Shown here piece after piece: positions 44,546 through 53,024 of a stretch of 64,000 nucleotides of DNA (the first letter of the stretch is position 1; every line of letters starts with the position of its first letter). The notes under the pieces are model-generated. The model did no database searches, was not told the DNA's origin, and saw only the letters and a program-made list of their open reading frames with translations. Origin of the DNA: Bdellovibrionales bacterium RIFOXYC1_FULL_37_79 (GTDB taxonomy: Bacteria > Bdellovibrionota > Bacteriovoracia > Bacteriovoracales > Bacteriovoracaceae); assembly GCA_001770015.1 (NCBI GenBank), contig MEQB01000070.1:81751-145750 (forward strand), written 5' to 3'. Made by a program: the position numbers and the translations under genes.

Positions 44546-45757
44546 CTAGATATCCATTTCGATAAAAAATTCAGGCCAGGATTTTTCAATACATTTGGCA
44601 TTGAAAATATAACCACCAGCATTTCTTTTCATAAACAAAAAAGCCGTCATAACCATTCTATGATCTGCGGGGGCACGATACTCAACACTTTCCCCCATGA
44701 GTTCACTATACCCTATTTCCAGTATATCCTCCTTTTCGTGATAACAATGATTACACTTAAAAATCTTTAAAAGATTTACAATTTCACGAAGTCTATCGGA
44801 TTCCTTATACCGCAATTGTTTTAAATTTTTTAGACGAGACGTTCCTTGGCAAAGGGTCGCCATAAAACTCAAAGTAGGGGCCAAGTCGAGACAATTATTT
44901 AAATCAACTTCAAACTTGTTATATTGTTTTTGAGGGGAGAGACAAAGTTTATTCTTATCCTGGAATACCTTTAAACCGATCTGACTGGCAATCTCCATAA
45001 TTTTATAATCTGCCTGCAAATCATCTGGATTAAAATTACTCACCGTTACTTTTCTTCCAAGCATGGCATACGCAATTACATAAGAAAGGGTGCTCATATC
45101 CGTTGGAATAATAAAAGTATCTTGGTCATCTTTTACTTTATTTATCAAGTCATCTGTCAAATCCAAATATTTCTGACTACTGGTTAGATTTTTATGTATA
45201 AATATGATTGATTGATTATAAAGTGCCAATTTTAAAGAAGAAAGAAATTGGGTGGTCTGCGAGCAATCCACTTCAACCTTCTCCAGATTTTGAGAGTATG
45301 GCCCTTGAATAACCATTATATTCTTTTCCTTTTTTATGCATACACCACATTGTTCAAGAGTATTAATCAGAGCATCCATAGGTCTTTTACTTATTTGTGC
45401 CCCCAGTTTTAACTGATAAGTAAGCTTGCCAAGACCCAAGAGTCCCATTAAAAACCGGCTAGTGGTCCCGCCTTCTCCCGGAAGTATTAACCCGACAGGG
45501 GATTTTTCACACCCTGGAAATGAATTTAATATTTTAACCACACCATTTTTTCTTGAAATTTCCAATCCAATTTTTTTAAGTGAATTTTCTAAATTGACCA
45601 CATCCGTACAATCAGGACAATTAATAATTGTAAATTCTCTAGGATATAAACTCCCCAGGATAAGAAGCCTTGCTGCAAAAGATTTGGAACCAGGTATAGA
45701 TAGTTCCAAATCTTTTAATCTTGTACCAACATTATAAGACAAGTCTAGATGGTGCAT
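44546..45757 (-). CDS. aroA: 3-phosphoshikimate 1-carboxyvinyltransferase (EPSP synthase)
   Basis: 403 residues, slightly shorter than usual (about 427). Motifs: PGSKSFAARLLILG near the N-terminus, LPGEGGTTSRFLMG, and RAPADHRMVMTAF near the C-terminus. Sixth enzyme of the shikimate pathway. Its start overlaps the end of aroB by 26 bases. Confidence 0.93.
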   Translation of the reverse strand: MHHLDLSYNVGTRLKDLELSIPGSKSFAARLLILGSLYPREFTIINCPDCTDVVNLENSLKKIGLEISRKNGVVKILNSFPGCEKSPVGLILPGEGGTTSRFLMGLLGLGKLTYQLKLGAQISKRPMDALINTLEQCGVCIKKEKNIMVIQGPYSQNLEKVEVDCSQTTQFLSSLKLALYNQSIIFIHKNLTSSQKYLDLTDDLINKVKDDQDTFIIPTDMSTLSYVIAYAMLGRKVTVSNFNPDDLQADYKIMEIASQIGLKVFQDKNKLCLSPQKQYNKFEVDLNNCLDLAPTLSFMATLCQGTSRLKNLKQLRYKESDRLREIVNLLKIFKCNHCYHEKEDILEIGYSELMGESVEYRAPADHRMVMTAFLFMKRNAGGYIFNAKCIEKSWPEFFIEMDI

Positions 45758-46760
45758 TCAACACTTCTTCAATCCGGGCAATTAATTCATTCAACATATA
45801 CTCTTTTACAACTGGAACTCCTATATCACTTATCTGGATTAAATCAATTGTATTATTGCTTTTAATTTTTTTATCTTTTTCAATGTATGAAATTATCTTT
45901 TTAACCGGAACACTTCCCACACTCCATGGAGGAACATCATTTTTCCAATTTAGACATTCCTTAATAATGCGAAGATCATCAAGGCTCTTTTCATTGTCAA
46001 AAAGATGAAAAACCAACACCATTCCCCAAAAAACAGAAACACCATGTTTTAAAGAAAACGCTTTTTCCAAGGCATGACCAAGGGTATGCCCCAAATTTAA
46101 AACTTTCCGAATATTGCCATCTCGTAAATCTTGCTTAGTGATATCAAGCTTATGGTGAGCACATGCTTGAATAATATCCTCAAGCGGCTGCCTATTTTTA
46201 ACCATCTCGAAAATAGATTTCGACAAGAATGAATATTTGATAACTTCTCCCAGACCACTTTGGATCTCATCTTCTGGAACAGTTTTTAAAAAATCACTAC
46301 ACAGCCAGATATTTTCCGGTATATGAAAATTACCCATTAAGTTTTTTCCATATCTGGAATTAAGTCCCACTTTTCCACCAATGGATGCATCTACCATCGA
46401 CAGGAGAGTGGTAGGAACCACACTCCATTTAATACCCCGAACTATGGTCGAGGCCACAAAACCGGCAAAATCACTGAGTCCACCGCCCCCTATCGCCACC
46501 AAGTGAGTATTTCGATGCACACCTTTTTCCAGAAAAGATTCCATGCATTTTTCATATTCCGAAATCCTCTTGGCTTCCTCACCTCGAGGGGCAACCCAAA
46601 GATTAACTTTTTTAAATTTAGAAATTTTATCAATATCAAATCTATCCTTGTAGTAAGACCACACTTTTTCATCCACTACTAAAAGAATCGTATCCGTCTC
46701 AAGCGTTTTCATCTTATCCAAAATTTCAAACAGGGCCACTCTTTCCAGTTTTGTTTCCAT
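45732..46760 (-). CDS. aroB: 3-dehydroquinate synthase
   Basis: About 342 residues with the NAD and substrate motifs IGGGGLSDFAGFVASTIVRG, PTTLLSMVDASIGGKVGLN and NLGHTLGHALEKAF. The ATG at 46760 is favoured: GAGG lies 5 bases before it and it follows the aroC stop by 7 bases. A longer reading from 46781 would overlap aroC. Second step of the shikimate pathway. Confidence 0.93.
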   Translation of the reverse strand: METKLERVALFEILDKMKTLETDTILLVVDEKVWSYYKDRFDIDKISKFKKVNLWVAPRGEEAKRISEYEKCMESFLEKGVHRNTHLVAIGGGGLSDFAGFVASTIVRGIKWSVVPTTLLSMVDASIGGKVGLNSRYGKNLMGNFHIPENIWLCSDFLKTVPEDEIQSGLGEVIKYSFLSKSIFEMVKNRQPLEDIIQACAHHKLDITKQDLRDGNIRKVLNLGHTLGHALEKAFSLKHGVSVFWGMVLVFHLFDNEKSLDDLRIIKECLNWKNDVPPWSVGSVPVKKIISYIEKDKKIKSNNTIDLIQISDIGVPVVKEYMLNELIARIEEVLNAPSRLVL

Positions 46761-46767
46761 ATAAACC

Positions 46768-47700
46768 TCATTCATAGGCACGTTGCCTTAAGTAATGATC
46801 AGATATCACAAATCTAATCATGGATTCAATGACAGGTATCGCTCTTGGTATAATACAAGGATCATGTCGCCCTCCTTTGGCAAGCTCACCAATACTAACC
46901 GGGGCCTTAAAACCAACCACTATAACCAATTGCCTACCCGTTGAAATTCCCCCTTCAATACCACCCAGAAGTTCCAAATCAGCAATAATTTCACTCCCAC
47001 TTTTTTGGGCCAGCAATTTATCACCAAGTGAAAAAGATATGCATCCACCAATTGACAGAAGGGATTTGGCCAGATCGGCCTTAAGTTTATCAAAAACCGG
47101 TTCACCTAAAGCCTTAGGACAATTTTTAACCATTAAAGTGATCTCTCCACCTATCGAATCATATTTTTGTTGTATTTCTGTCAGATAGGCATAAAAATCA
47201 TTGTTGAGCTCGAAGATGTTACCATCCCCTAACTCAATTTTAGAAACTTCAATTTCCAAAGCTGGCAGTATCAATGAAGCAAAATACCCCGCAATAACCC
47301 TTGATACTGTCTCTCTTCCCGAAGCCCTGCCACCTCCACGATAATCACGAATTTTATATTTATCCAAGGTGACTTGATCAGCATGCCCAGGACGTGAACA
47401 ATCTTTTATGGAATCATAATCCGAACTTTTTTGTCCAGTATTTTTGATAATAACAGCCACCGGTGTTCCAAGCGTTTTGCCATCATATATCCCCGATAAT
47501 ATTTCAGGAACATCTTTTTCAATTCTAGAACTGGTGCCCTTTATTTTTCCTGGGCGTCTTTTCTCCATCCAACTGGTTAATTTTTCATAAGAAAAATCGA
47601 GATTGGGTGGTATTCCATCTATCACCACTCCCATGGCAACACCATGAGACTCACCAAATGTGGTCATACTTAACATTTTTCCGAAAATATTTCCTCTCAT
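46768..47700 (-). CDS. aroC: Chorismate synthase (short form)
   Basis: 310 residues, against about 350-390 in most bacteria. Signatures are TFGESHGVAMGVVIDG, YRGGGRASGRETVSRVIAG and GRHDPCIIPRAIPVIESM. The missing length comes mainly from shortened loops before GRHDP. It needs reduced FMN and makes chorismate. First gene of the aroC-aroB-aroA operon. Confidence 0.92.
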   Translation of the reverse strand: MRGNIFGKMLSMTTFGESHGVAMGVVIDGIPPNLDFSYEKLTSWMEKRRPGKIKGTSSRIEKDVPEILSGIYDGKTLGTPVAVIIKNTGQKSSDYDSIKDCSRPGHADQVTLDKYKIRDYRGGGRASGRETVSRVIAGYFASLILPALEIEVSKIELGDGNIFELNNDFYAYLTEIQQKYDSIGGEITLMVKNCPKALGEPVFDKLKADLAKSLLSIGGCISFSLGDKLLAQKSGSEIIADLELLGGIEGGISTGRQLVIVVGFKAPVSIGELAKGGRHDPCIIPRAIPVIESMIRFVISDHYLRQRAYE

Positions 47701-47797
47701 AAAATTCCTGTTTCATAATACATACGAATATTTTTCTATCTTAAAATTTACACCAACCCAGTCCAAAATATAAGTATAAATTAATATCAGGATACAT

Positions 47798-48529
47798 ATG
47801 AATAAAAATAAATATGAGCTTATTCAAGACAAAAACAATATAGGGAGTATTCTTGATAAATTATTGGAATACAACAGCGAAATTATCATTTCCGAAGATA
47901 CCACGGACAAAAGAACCCTTTACAAATCCAATATTGTTTTTGTAAATCATTTTAATCATGAAATGGTGCTTAAACCAACGAGCTTTGGCCATCCATTTTC
48001 CATTTCGGGAAAATATAGATTTTATATAACCAATGAACAGGAATGCATGCACTTTACATGCACACTAGGTAAAACCACATTCCCAAGATTTCTGGTACTC
48101 AAATGGCCAGTTTCCATTTTTCAACAAAACACCCGAAAAAACAAAAGAATAAATCTGGATCATAAAAATTTTTTGGTTAATTTTACAAATTTTTCCCTTA
48201 ACGCAAATTTAGTAAAAGAAACCTATCAGGAAGCCAAGCTCATGGATATCTCCAAAACCGGTATCGGATTATCTGTTAACGAAGAAATTGCCTCATTTTT
48301 ACACCCCCAGGACTGTTTGATTTTTACCTATATCAACGAAAAGCCTCTTAAAGACAAACTAAGCGGCAACATAGTCTATATCAGAAAAATCAACCCAATT
48401 ATGTCTAGTAATAATTATACGGTTGGTATAAAGTTCAATGAAGAAACCAAGTTTAATGAAATACTCTACAACTTGGGGCAAAAAACTGATAATAAAGATG
48501 ATCTAAATGAACTTAAAAGACTTTTCTAA
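47798..48529 (+). CDS. PilZ domain protein (predicted c-di-GMP receptor)
   Basis: 243 residues with a YcgR-like N-terminal half and a C-terminal PilZ domain. The c-di-GMP motifs are R113-KNK-R117 (RxxxR) and D150-x-S152-xx-G155 (DISKTGIG). It could link the second messenger to motility or surface behaviour. It overlaps the downstream zinc-ribbon gene by 23 bases. Confidence 0.85.
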   Translation: MNKNKYELIQDKNNIGSILDKLLEYNSEIIISEDTTDKRTLYKSNIVFVNHFNHEMVLKPTSFGHPFSISGKYRFYITNEQECMHFTCTLGKTTFPRFLVLKWPVSIFQQNTRKNKRINLDHKNFLVNFTNFSLNANLVKETYQEAKLMDISKTGIGLSVNEEIASFLHPQDCLIFTYINEKPLKDKLSGNIVYIRKINPIMSSNNYTVGIKFNEETKFNEILYNLGQKTDNKDDLNELKRLF

Positions 48530-49235
48530 TTTAATTGAAATACAAAGCATTCAAAACCAAATCAAACAACATCTAGATGAAATTACTTCTCAAGAAAATA
48601 GAATAAAGCAATTAACAAATAAAAAAAACCAGTCCGCCAACGAACTTTTAGAACTCGGATCAACCATCTTACAAAAAAAGGCGGAACTGCAAAAAAATGA
48701 AAATGCCCTTTACCTACTTGAAAGTAAAATTGAAAAGGCTAAAAGTAATCAAATGCTTGTAAACAATCCTCAGCAACTTAACGCCGTTGAAAAAGAACTT
48801 CTCTTTTACAAAGAACAAAAAGAGAAGCTGGAAACGGAGATATTAAACCAAATGGAAGAACTCTCTTCGCTTCAAGAAAGCCAGGAAACAGTTGGTGGTT
48901 TCTCGCAGGGAATTGATAAATCCATCAGTATTGTAAGCGCCGAGGCCATGGAAATAATTAAAACGCAAAGAGACAAAATCAATGATTACCAGACCCGAAT
49001 TGCATCCCTGGAGACCGACATCCCCAAGGAAGCTAGAGAAATTTTTTCAAATGCTAATAAAAAACACCTGTACAACTTTCCTATTACCCTGATTCAAAAC
49101 AATGCCTGCTCAAAATGCAATTATCCCATTGATCGAAACATGTCTTCACTCATTGAGAAAGGAACCATTCTTGAACTCTGCCCTGGTTGTGAAAGACTGA
49201 TTGCACCTCATAGTGCGCAGTATTTGCCTTCGTAA
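48507..49235 (+). CDS. Coiled-coil protein with C4 zinc ribbon (CT398-like)
   Basis: 242 residues: a long charged coiled coil (about 5-150) and a C-terminal zinc ribbon with CSKC and CPGC pairs (NNACSKCNYPI, LELCPGCERL). This plan matches the widespread CT398/zf-RING_7 family, whose members have been linked to RNA polymerase or secretion. Exact role unknown. Translationally coupled to the PilZ gene. Confidence 0.8.
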   Translation: MNLKDFSNLIEIQSIQNQIKQHLDEITSQENRIKQLTNKKNQSANELLELGSTILQKKAELQKNENALYLLESKIEKAKSNQMLVNNPQQLNAVEKELLFYKEQKEKLETEILNQMEELSSLQESQETVGGFSQGIDKSISIVSAEAMEIIKTQRDKINDYQTRIASLETDIPKEAREIFSNANKKHLYNFPITLIQNNACSKCNYPIDRNMSSLIEKGTILELCPGCERLIAPHSAQYLPS

Positions 49236-49342
49236 TAAATTAATTTATTAATCCCCAATCGACACAAAAGAAGCTGATTTCAATGGATTAGAACTTCTAG
49301 GCAATCAAACCATGCCACCAAAATAATAAAATTATTGACTAG

Positions 49343-49389
49343 AAATGACCCCATTTTTATGCTATAATTGAATATAAATGGGGTCATTT
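49343..49389. promoter_or_regulatory. Promoter flanked by a perfect 14-bp inverted repeat
   Basis: AAATGACCCCATTT (49343-49356) and AAATGGGGTCATTT (49376-49389) are exact reverse complements with a 19-base spacer. The spacer contains an extended -10 box, TGC-TATAAT (TATAAT at 49363-49368). Transcription would start near 49375, inside or next to the right arm and the ATG at 49378. The layout suggests tight repression by a dimeric protein binding both arms. Confidence 0.6.
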
Positions 49390-50721
49390 ATGCGCAGAAA
49401 AGCTGAACAAAATTTAACAGTATGGTACAAATCCTCTCATAAAAAACCACTAATAATCCGAGGCGCAAGACAAGTTGGGAAGTCCACCTTAGTTAGAAAT
49501 TTTTGCAAAGAAAAGAAGATCCATCTTTTTGAAATCAATTTAGAACGATATCCTCATTTAAATGAAATTTTCAAAAAATTGAACCCCAAACTGGCAGTTG
49601 ACAACATAGAAGATATTTTACAAAAAAAAATTTCTCCTTTTGACAACATTTTACTATTTTTAGACGAGATACAGTCCACTCCCTCAGCTATCCCGCTTCT
49701 TAGATATTTTTACGAAGAAATGCCCAACCTCTCAATAATTGCGGCTGGATCTCTTTTAGAATTTACTTTAAATGATCATGAATATGCTATGCCAGTTGGA
49801 CGAATTGATTTTATGTTTTTAGGTCCCATGGATTTTGAAGAATTTTTATGGGCAAAAAATGAAAAATATTTTGTAAACAAAATAGCAAAAATTAACTCCC
49901 CCGAGCAAATCACCTTGGAGTTTCACAAAAAAGGGTTAGAGCTTCTAAAGGAATATCTATTTATTGGCGGAATGCCCGAGGCAGTATTTGTTTCCACTCA
50001 GAAATCAATTGAACAGGTTTCTCGAATACATGCACAAATCATGCAAACCTATCAAGCAGATTTTGTCAAATATGCTAAAAAAAATCATTTGGTTAAAATT
50101 CAACATGTATTTAAATATCTATTCACTAATCCATGCATCAAAATTAAATATTCAAACATTTCCAAAGACGACCAGGCACGTGATATTAAAAAACACATAA
50201 ATCTTTTGGAAATGGCCAGGGTTATCAGTAAAATTCATCATACAAAATGTAATGGATTTCCACTAAACGCCTCTGAAGACGAAAACGTATTTAAAGTTAT
50301 TTTATTAGACATCGGTTTAATGAATAGCATGTCGGAGATTAGCTGGAAAACTTTTTCAAAATTATCCGACCACGAGATTATCACTTTCGGTAAAATCGCA
50401 GAACAGTTTATAGGCCAACAATTATTATCATTTTGGCCAAACTATAAGCAACCACGGCTTAATTATTGGCTTAGAGAGGGAAAAAGCAATAATGCAGAGG
50501 TAGATTACGTTTTAGAATACGATGGAACTTTGATTGCATTAGAAGTAAAAGCAGGAGCTGCCGGAAAAATTAGATCTCTAAATCAACTTATGCAAGATGT
50601 GCCAATTAAAAATAAAAAAGCGATAAGATTTAATACTTCAAAAGGTGAACTCGAAAACACCATTTACCCACTGATTACTTTGCCTTTATATACTGTTAAC
50701 TGGTTAAAAAATTTTTTATAA
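49378..50721 (+). CDS. AAA-family ATPase with DUF4143 C-terminal domain
   Basis: 447 residues: Walker A GARQVGKST near residue 31, Walker B ILLFLDEIQ, sensor-like AAGSLLEF, and a C-terminal PD-(D/E)xK-like DUF4143 half (NAEVDYVLEYDGTLIALEVKAG). This family is common in variable regions of bacterial and archaeal genomes; its role is unsettled, and some members accompany toxin-antitoxin or defence loci. An alternative ATG is at 49390. With transcription starting at about 49375 the mRNA would be nearly leaderless. Confidence 0.87.
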   Translation: MGSFMRRKAEQNLTVWYKSSHKKPLIIRGARQVGKSTLVRNFCKEKKIHLFEINLERYPHLNEIFKKLNPKLAVDNIEDILQKKISPFDNILLFLDEIQSTPSAIPLLRYFYEEMPNLSIIAAGSLLEFTLNDHEYAMPVGRIDFMFLGPMDFEEFLWAKNEKYFVNKIAKINSPEQITLEFHKKGLELLKEYLFIGGMPEAVFVSTQKSIEQVSRIHAQIMQTYQADFVKYAKKNHLVKIQHVFKYLFTNPCIKIKYSNISKDDQARDIKKHINLLEMARVISKIHHTKCNGFPLNASEDENVFKVILLDIGLMNSMSEISWKTFSKLSDHEIITFGKIAEQFIGQQLLSFWPNYKQPRLNYWLREGKSNNAEVDYVLEYDGTLIALEVKAGAAGKIRSLNQLMQDVPIKNKKAIRFNTSKGELENTIYPLITLPLYTVNWLKNFL

Positions 50722-50921
50722 AACAGTTTTTAATAGGAACCAAGCTTATATTAAAGGCAATTAACAATGCCAAAAAAAATACCAACATAAAACAAATCAT
50801 GCTTTCAGTTGATTCAAAAAATTGCAAAGCGATCCACATCTACGAGAACCTAGGATTTAAAACGATTAAAACCATTATTAAAGATCCTAAAACTATTCTG
50901 GAAATGATTTTAGAATTATAA
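50722..50921 (+). pseudogene. Remnant of a GNAT acetyltransferase (C-terminal half only)
   Basis: An open stretch without a start codon translates to a typical GNAT C-terminus: a motif A-like FLIGTKLILKAI, then LSVDSKNCKAIHIYENLGF (motif B) and a terminal EMILEL before the stop at 50919-50921. The N-terminal half is missing; the ATPase gene ends exactly where it would be. This looks like a gene broken when the ATPase gene was inserted. Confidence 0.6.
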
Positions 50922-51048
50922 GAGTAAATTAGGGGCACTATATAACAACAATAATTTTGGTTTTAAAAACAACCAAAATTTGAAGTCATCCGGAGGCTTT
51001 GAAAATTTCCAATCCATGACACAATTAAAGCAAATAATCAGAGAAACC

Positions 51049-51094
51049 ACTCATGAGTAATTTGACATGCCTATCATTTACTCATGAGTAATTT
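51049..51094. promoter_or_regulatory. Paired palindromic operators around a promoter
   Basis: The 15-mer ACTCATGAGTAATTT occurs twice (51049-51063 and 51080-51094), 31 bases apart, about three helical turns. Each contains the palindrome ACTCATGAGT; the second extends to the 14-base palindrome TTACTCATGAGTAA. A consensus -35 TTGACA (51062-51067) lies between, so the second copy covers the -10 region of a promoter reading towards the pentapeptide gene. The rest of 50922-51129 shows nothing further. Confidence 0.6.
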
Positions 51095-51129
51095 TAAGTT
51101 AACTTTGTAATATCAACAGGATCATAAAC

Positions 51130-51687
51130 TTGAAAACATACACCAAAGCAGAAATCAATGATCTAAACTTCACCTCGGATTCAATCTTTGAAGACCTTGA
51201 ATTTGATGGCATAGATTTTACCTCCTACGATTTAAAGTCAGTTGCATTTTTTAACTGTAAATTTACTAATTGCAACCTGGCCAACCTTTCCCTCACCGAT
51301 ATTTCTATACGCGAAACCACTTTTCTCTCTTGTAATTTAATTGGAATCAATTGGTGCAATCTTAGACGATTTGAAGCACCCAAATTTCTAGACTCCAAAT
51401 TAAATTTTTCAATTTTCCAAGGACTCAAATTAAAAAAAATTGAGATTATCAACTGCTTTGTAATCGATGCCGATTTTTCAGAAGCAGATCTAAGTCATTC
51501 TAATTTTTCCAATTCCAATTTCAAGGGCACCAACTTTGACAAAGCAATTTTAATTGGAACAGATTTTAGAACCAGTCTTAATTACATGTTTGATATAAGA
51601 ACAACCAAAATAAAAGGCGCAAAATTCACTTTCCCGCATGTAATTTCCCTGCTAACAGCACTCGGGGCTGAAGTTGATATTTCATAA
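51130..51687 (+). CDS. Pentapeptide-repeat protein
   Basis: 185 residues with repeated A(D/N)LxX-type pentapeptides (FNCKFTNCNLANLS, DADFSEADLSHSNFSNSNFKGTNF), forming a right-handed beta-helix. It ends with the common RTTKIKGAKFTFPHVISLL block. Qnr and MfpA are pentapeptide proteins that protect gyrase by mimicking DNA, but most family members have no known role. It starts at TTG with AGGAT upstream. Paired operators precede it, so expression is likely inducible. Confidence 0.8.
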   Translation: MKTYTKAEINDLNFTSDSIFEDLEFDGIDFTSYDLKSVAFFNCKFTNCNLANLSLTDISIRETTFLSCNLIGINWCNLRRFEAPKFLDSKLNFSIFQGLKLKKIEIINCFVIDADFSEADLSHSNFSNSNFKGTNFDKAILIGTDFRTSLNYMFDIRTTKIKGAKFTFPHVISLLTALGAEVDIS

Positions 51688-51909
51688 CTCGGAATTTTTT
51701 TGGATTGTTGACCAGAAGACCGATCACTAAGATAAAATTCTCGCCTTTCTTACTGCGACTCACCTAATTCGAAAGCACCATACCAATTTTAACTAAATCA
51801 TTAGCGGACTCTCTGAAAGTAATTACTCTATCGCCAGAAGAAGAGATTGCTGTTTTGTGCATAGACTTTTTCAAGCTATAATTTTATTTTACATCATTGG
51901 AAAATGCTC

Positions 51910-51938
51910 TTTAACTAACCTTTGATCTATGCTAAAAG
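51910..51938 (+). promoter_or_regulatory. Promoter of rnpB
   Basis: TTTAAC (51910-51915), 17-base spacer ending TGC (extended -10), then TAAAAG (51933-51938). The predicted transcription start at about 51945 coincides with the 5' end of the RNase P RNA P1 helix. Confidence 0.5.
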
Positions 51939-51944
51939 TCTTTC

Positions 51945-52292
51945 AATCGAGAGAAGGATAATACCGCCGGCCAGCAATGGCGGGAGGAAAGTCCGGACAC
52001 CGTATGGCAACGTAGCGGGTAACGCCCGTCCGTCGTGAGGCGAGGACAAGTGCAACAGAAAGAAAGTACGGGCATTGATCTATCAAACGGAAACAGGAGT
52101 CTGGTAGGGAGTCGCAGTAGTGAAATCAGGTAAACTCTACGTGGTGCAAGCTCAAATAGATTTGCTCGGGAGTCAAATCCCAAGAAGGGCCACTTCTTTG
52201 GCAAACGGGTAGAGCGCTTGAATCCCCGGGTAACTTGGGATCTAGATGAATGGTATTTTTAAACAGGATCCGGCTTACCCCTTCTCTCGATT
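51945..52292 (+). ncRNA. rnpB: RNase P RNA, bacterial type A
   Basis: The conserved core is clear: GAGGAAAGTCCGGAC at 51984-51998, GCAACAGAAAG, AGATGAATGG at 52244-52253 and ACAGGATCCGGCTTAC at 52263-52278. The ends pair to form P1: ATCGAGAGAAG (51946-51956) with CTTCTCTCGAT (52281-52291). A T-rich run follows from 52291 and probably ends transcription. It is the catalytic RNA that matures tRNA 5' ends. The 257 bases before it (51688-51944) hold no convincing gene. Confidence 0.96.
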
Positions 52293-52443
52293 TTTATTTT
52301 TTTTATCCATTGTCGCAAACATAAAACCGTCGTTCATAATCCCATAAGGTGGATGGACATCTCACTCATATCCTTACGAACATGCTACCCATAACATGAA
52401 AATAATTTGTGAGCAAAATATCTCGGTTTTGAATATAAATCCC

Positions 52444-52491
52444 TTTCGCTAGGACTTGCTCTGGTTACCTCGGGCAAAGCTACTAGCGAAA
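52444..52491. repeat. Long hairpin in the gap after rnpB
   Basis: TTTCGCTAG (52444-52452) and CTAGCGAAA (52483-52491) are perfect 9-base arms; inside them TTGC and GCAA can pair again. No T-run follows on either strand, so it is not a standard terminator. The rest of the 314-base gap (52293-52606) shows no gene or RNA that I recognise. Confidence 0.45.
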
Positions 52492-52606
52492 TAGGAATAA
52501 ATTTAATATTTTTTTCATAATGGTATCAGATCACCTGACTGCTAGGCTTAGTTCAATAATCGCAATTTTGAAATTAAAACCGGACCGCAATGTACCTAGA
52601 TTTAAA

Positions 52607-52903
52607 TTACAATTCAGTTATTTTTGCCTTGCAAACTACTTCTTCAAATTCTTTCCAAGAACAAGAAGGTGTCATTTTACAATACTTATCGTTGGTTTGC
52701 ATTTTACATAAACCTTCCATATAAGCAGGAGCATCGGGAGCTCGATAACATCCAACAGGTATAACTTCTTCATAACAGAATGGAATTTTTTGGCAATCAT
52801 CAGTACCGGCATATTCTGCGCAAATTTGTGAAAGTGTATAGCTCTCTTGAGCAACCAGTGTCATGGCACATAATAAAACAAATAAAACGATAAAAATTTT
52901 CAT
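52607..52903 (-). CDS. Small secreted protein with eight Cys
   Basis: About 98 residues from the ATG at 52903, which has AGGAG 5 bases upstream and gives a clean signal peptide (KIFIVLFVLLCAMTLVA). The mature part has eight Cys in loosely paired spacing (ICAEYAGTDDC, FCYEEVIPVGC, LCKMQTNDKYC, SCSWKEFEEVVC), suggesting four disulfides. Longer readings lack a ribosome site. Function unknown. Confidence 0.75.
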   Translation of the reverse strand: MKIFIVLFVLLCAMTLVAQESYTLSQICAEYAGTDDCQKIPFCYEEVIPVGCYRAPDAPAYMEGLCKMQTNDKYCKMTPSCSWKEFEEVVCKAKITEL

Positions 52904-53024
52904 AGAATCTCCTTTCTTAGTTTGTATTAGTCTCATCTCAAAATCCCCTTACCTTTTACGCCAAAGGAGAAGGTTGTTGAAAAAAGAATTTATGAACATT
53001 AAATAGCGTAAAACGTCAAGGTTA

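Noticed and set aside
46768..47700. aroC as a truncated pseudogene because it is about 40-80 residues short
   Set aside because: All signature motifs and the usual C-terminus are present and the frame is intact; shortened loops explain the length.
49233..49250. 18-base AT-only palindrome after the zinc-ribbon gene
   Set aside because: Pure A/T symmetry at a stop codon is common by chance in DNA this AT-rich, and there is no T-run typical of a terminator.
51750..51862. Minus-strand open frame of about 33 codons (MHKTAISSSGDRVITFRES...)
   Set aside because: Composition looks protein-like, but there is no ribosome site, no neighbour and no family; too short to support.
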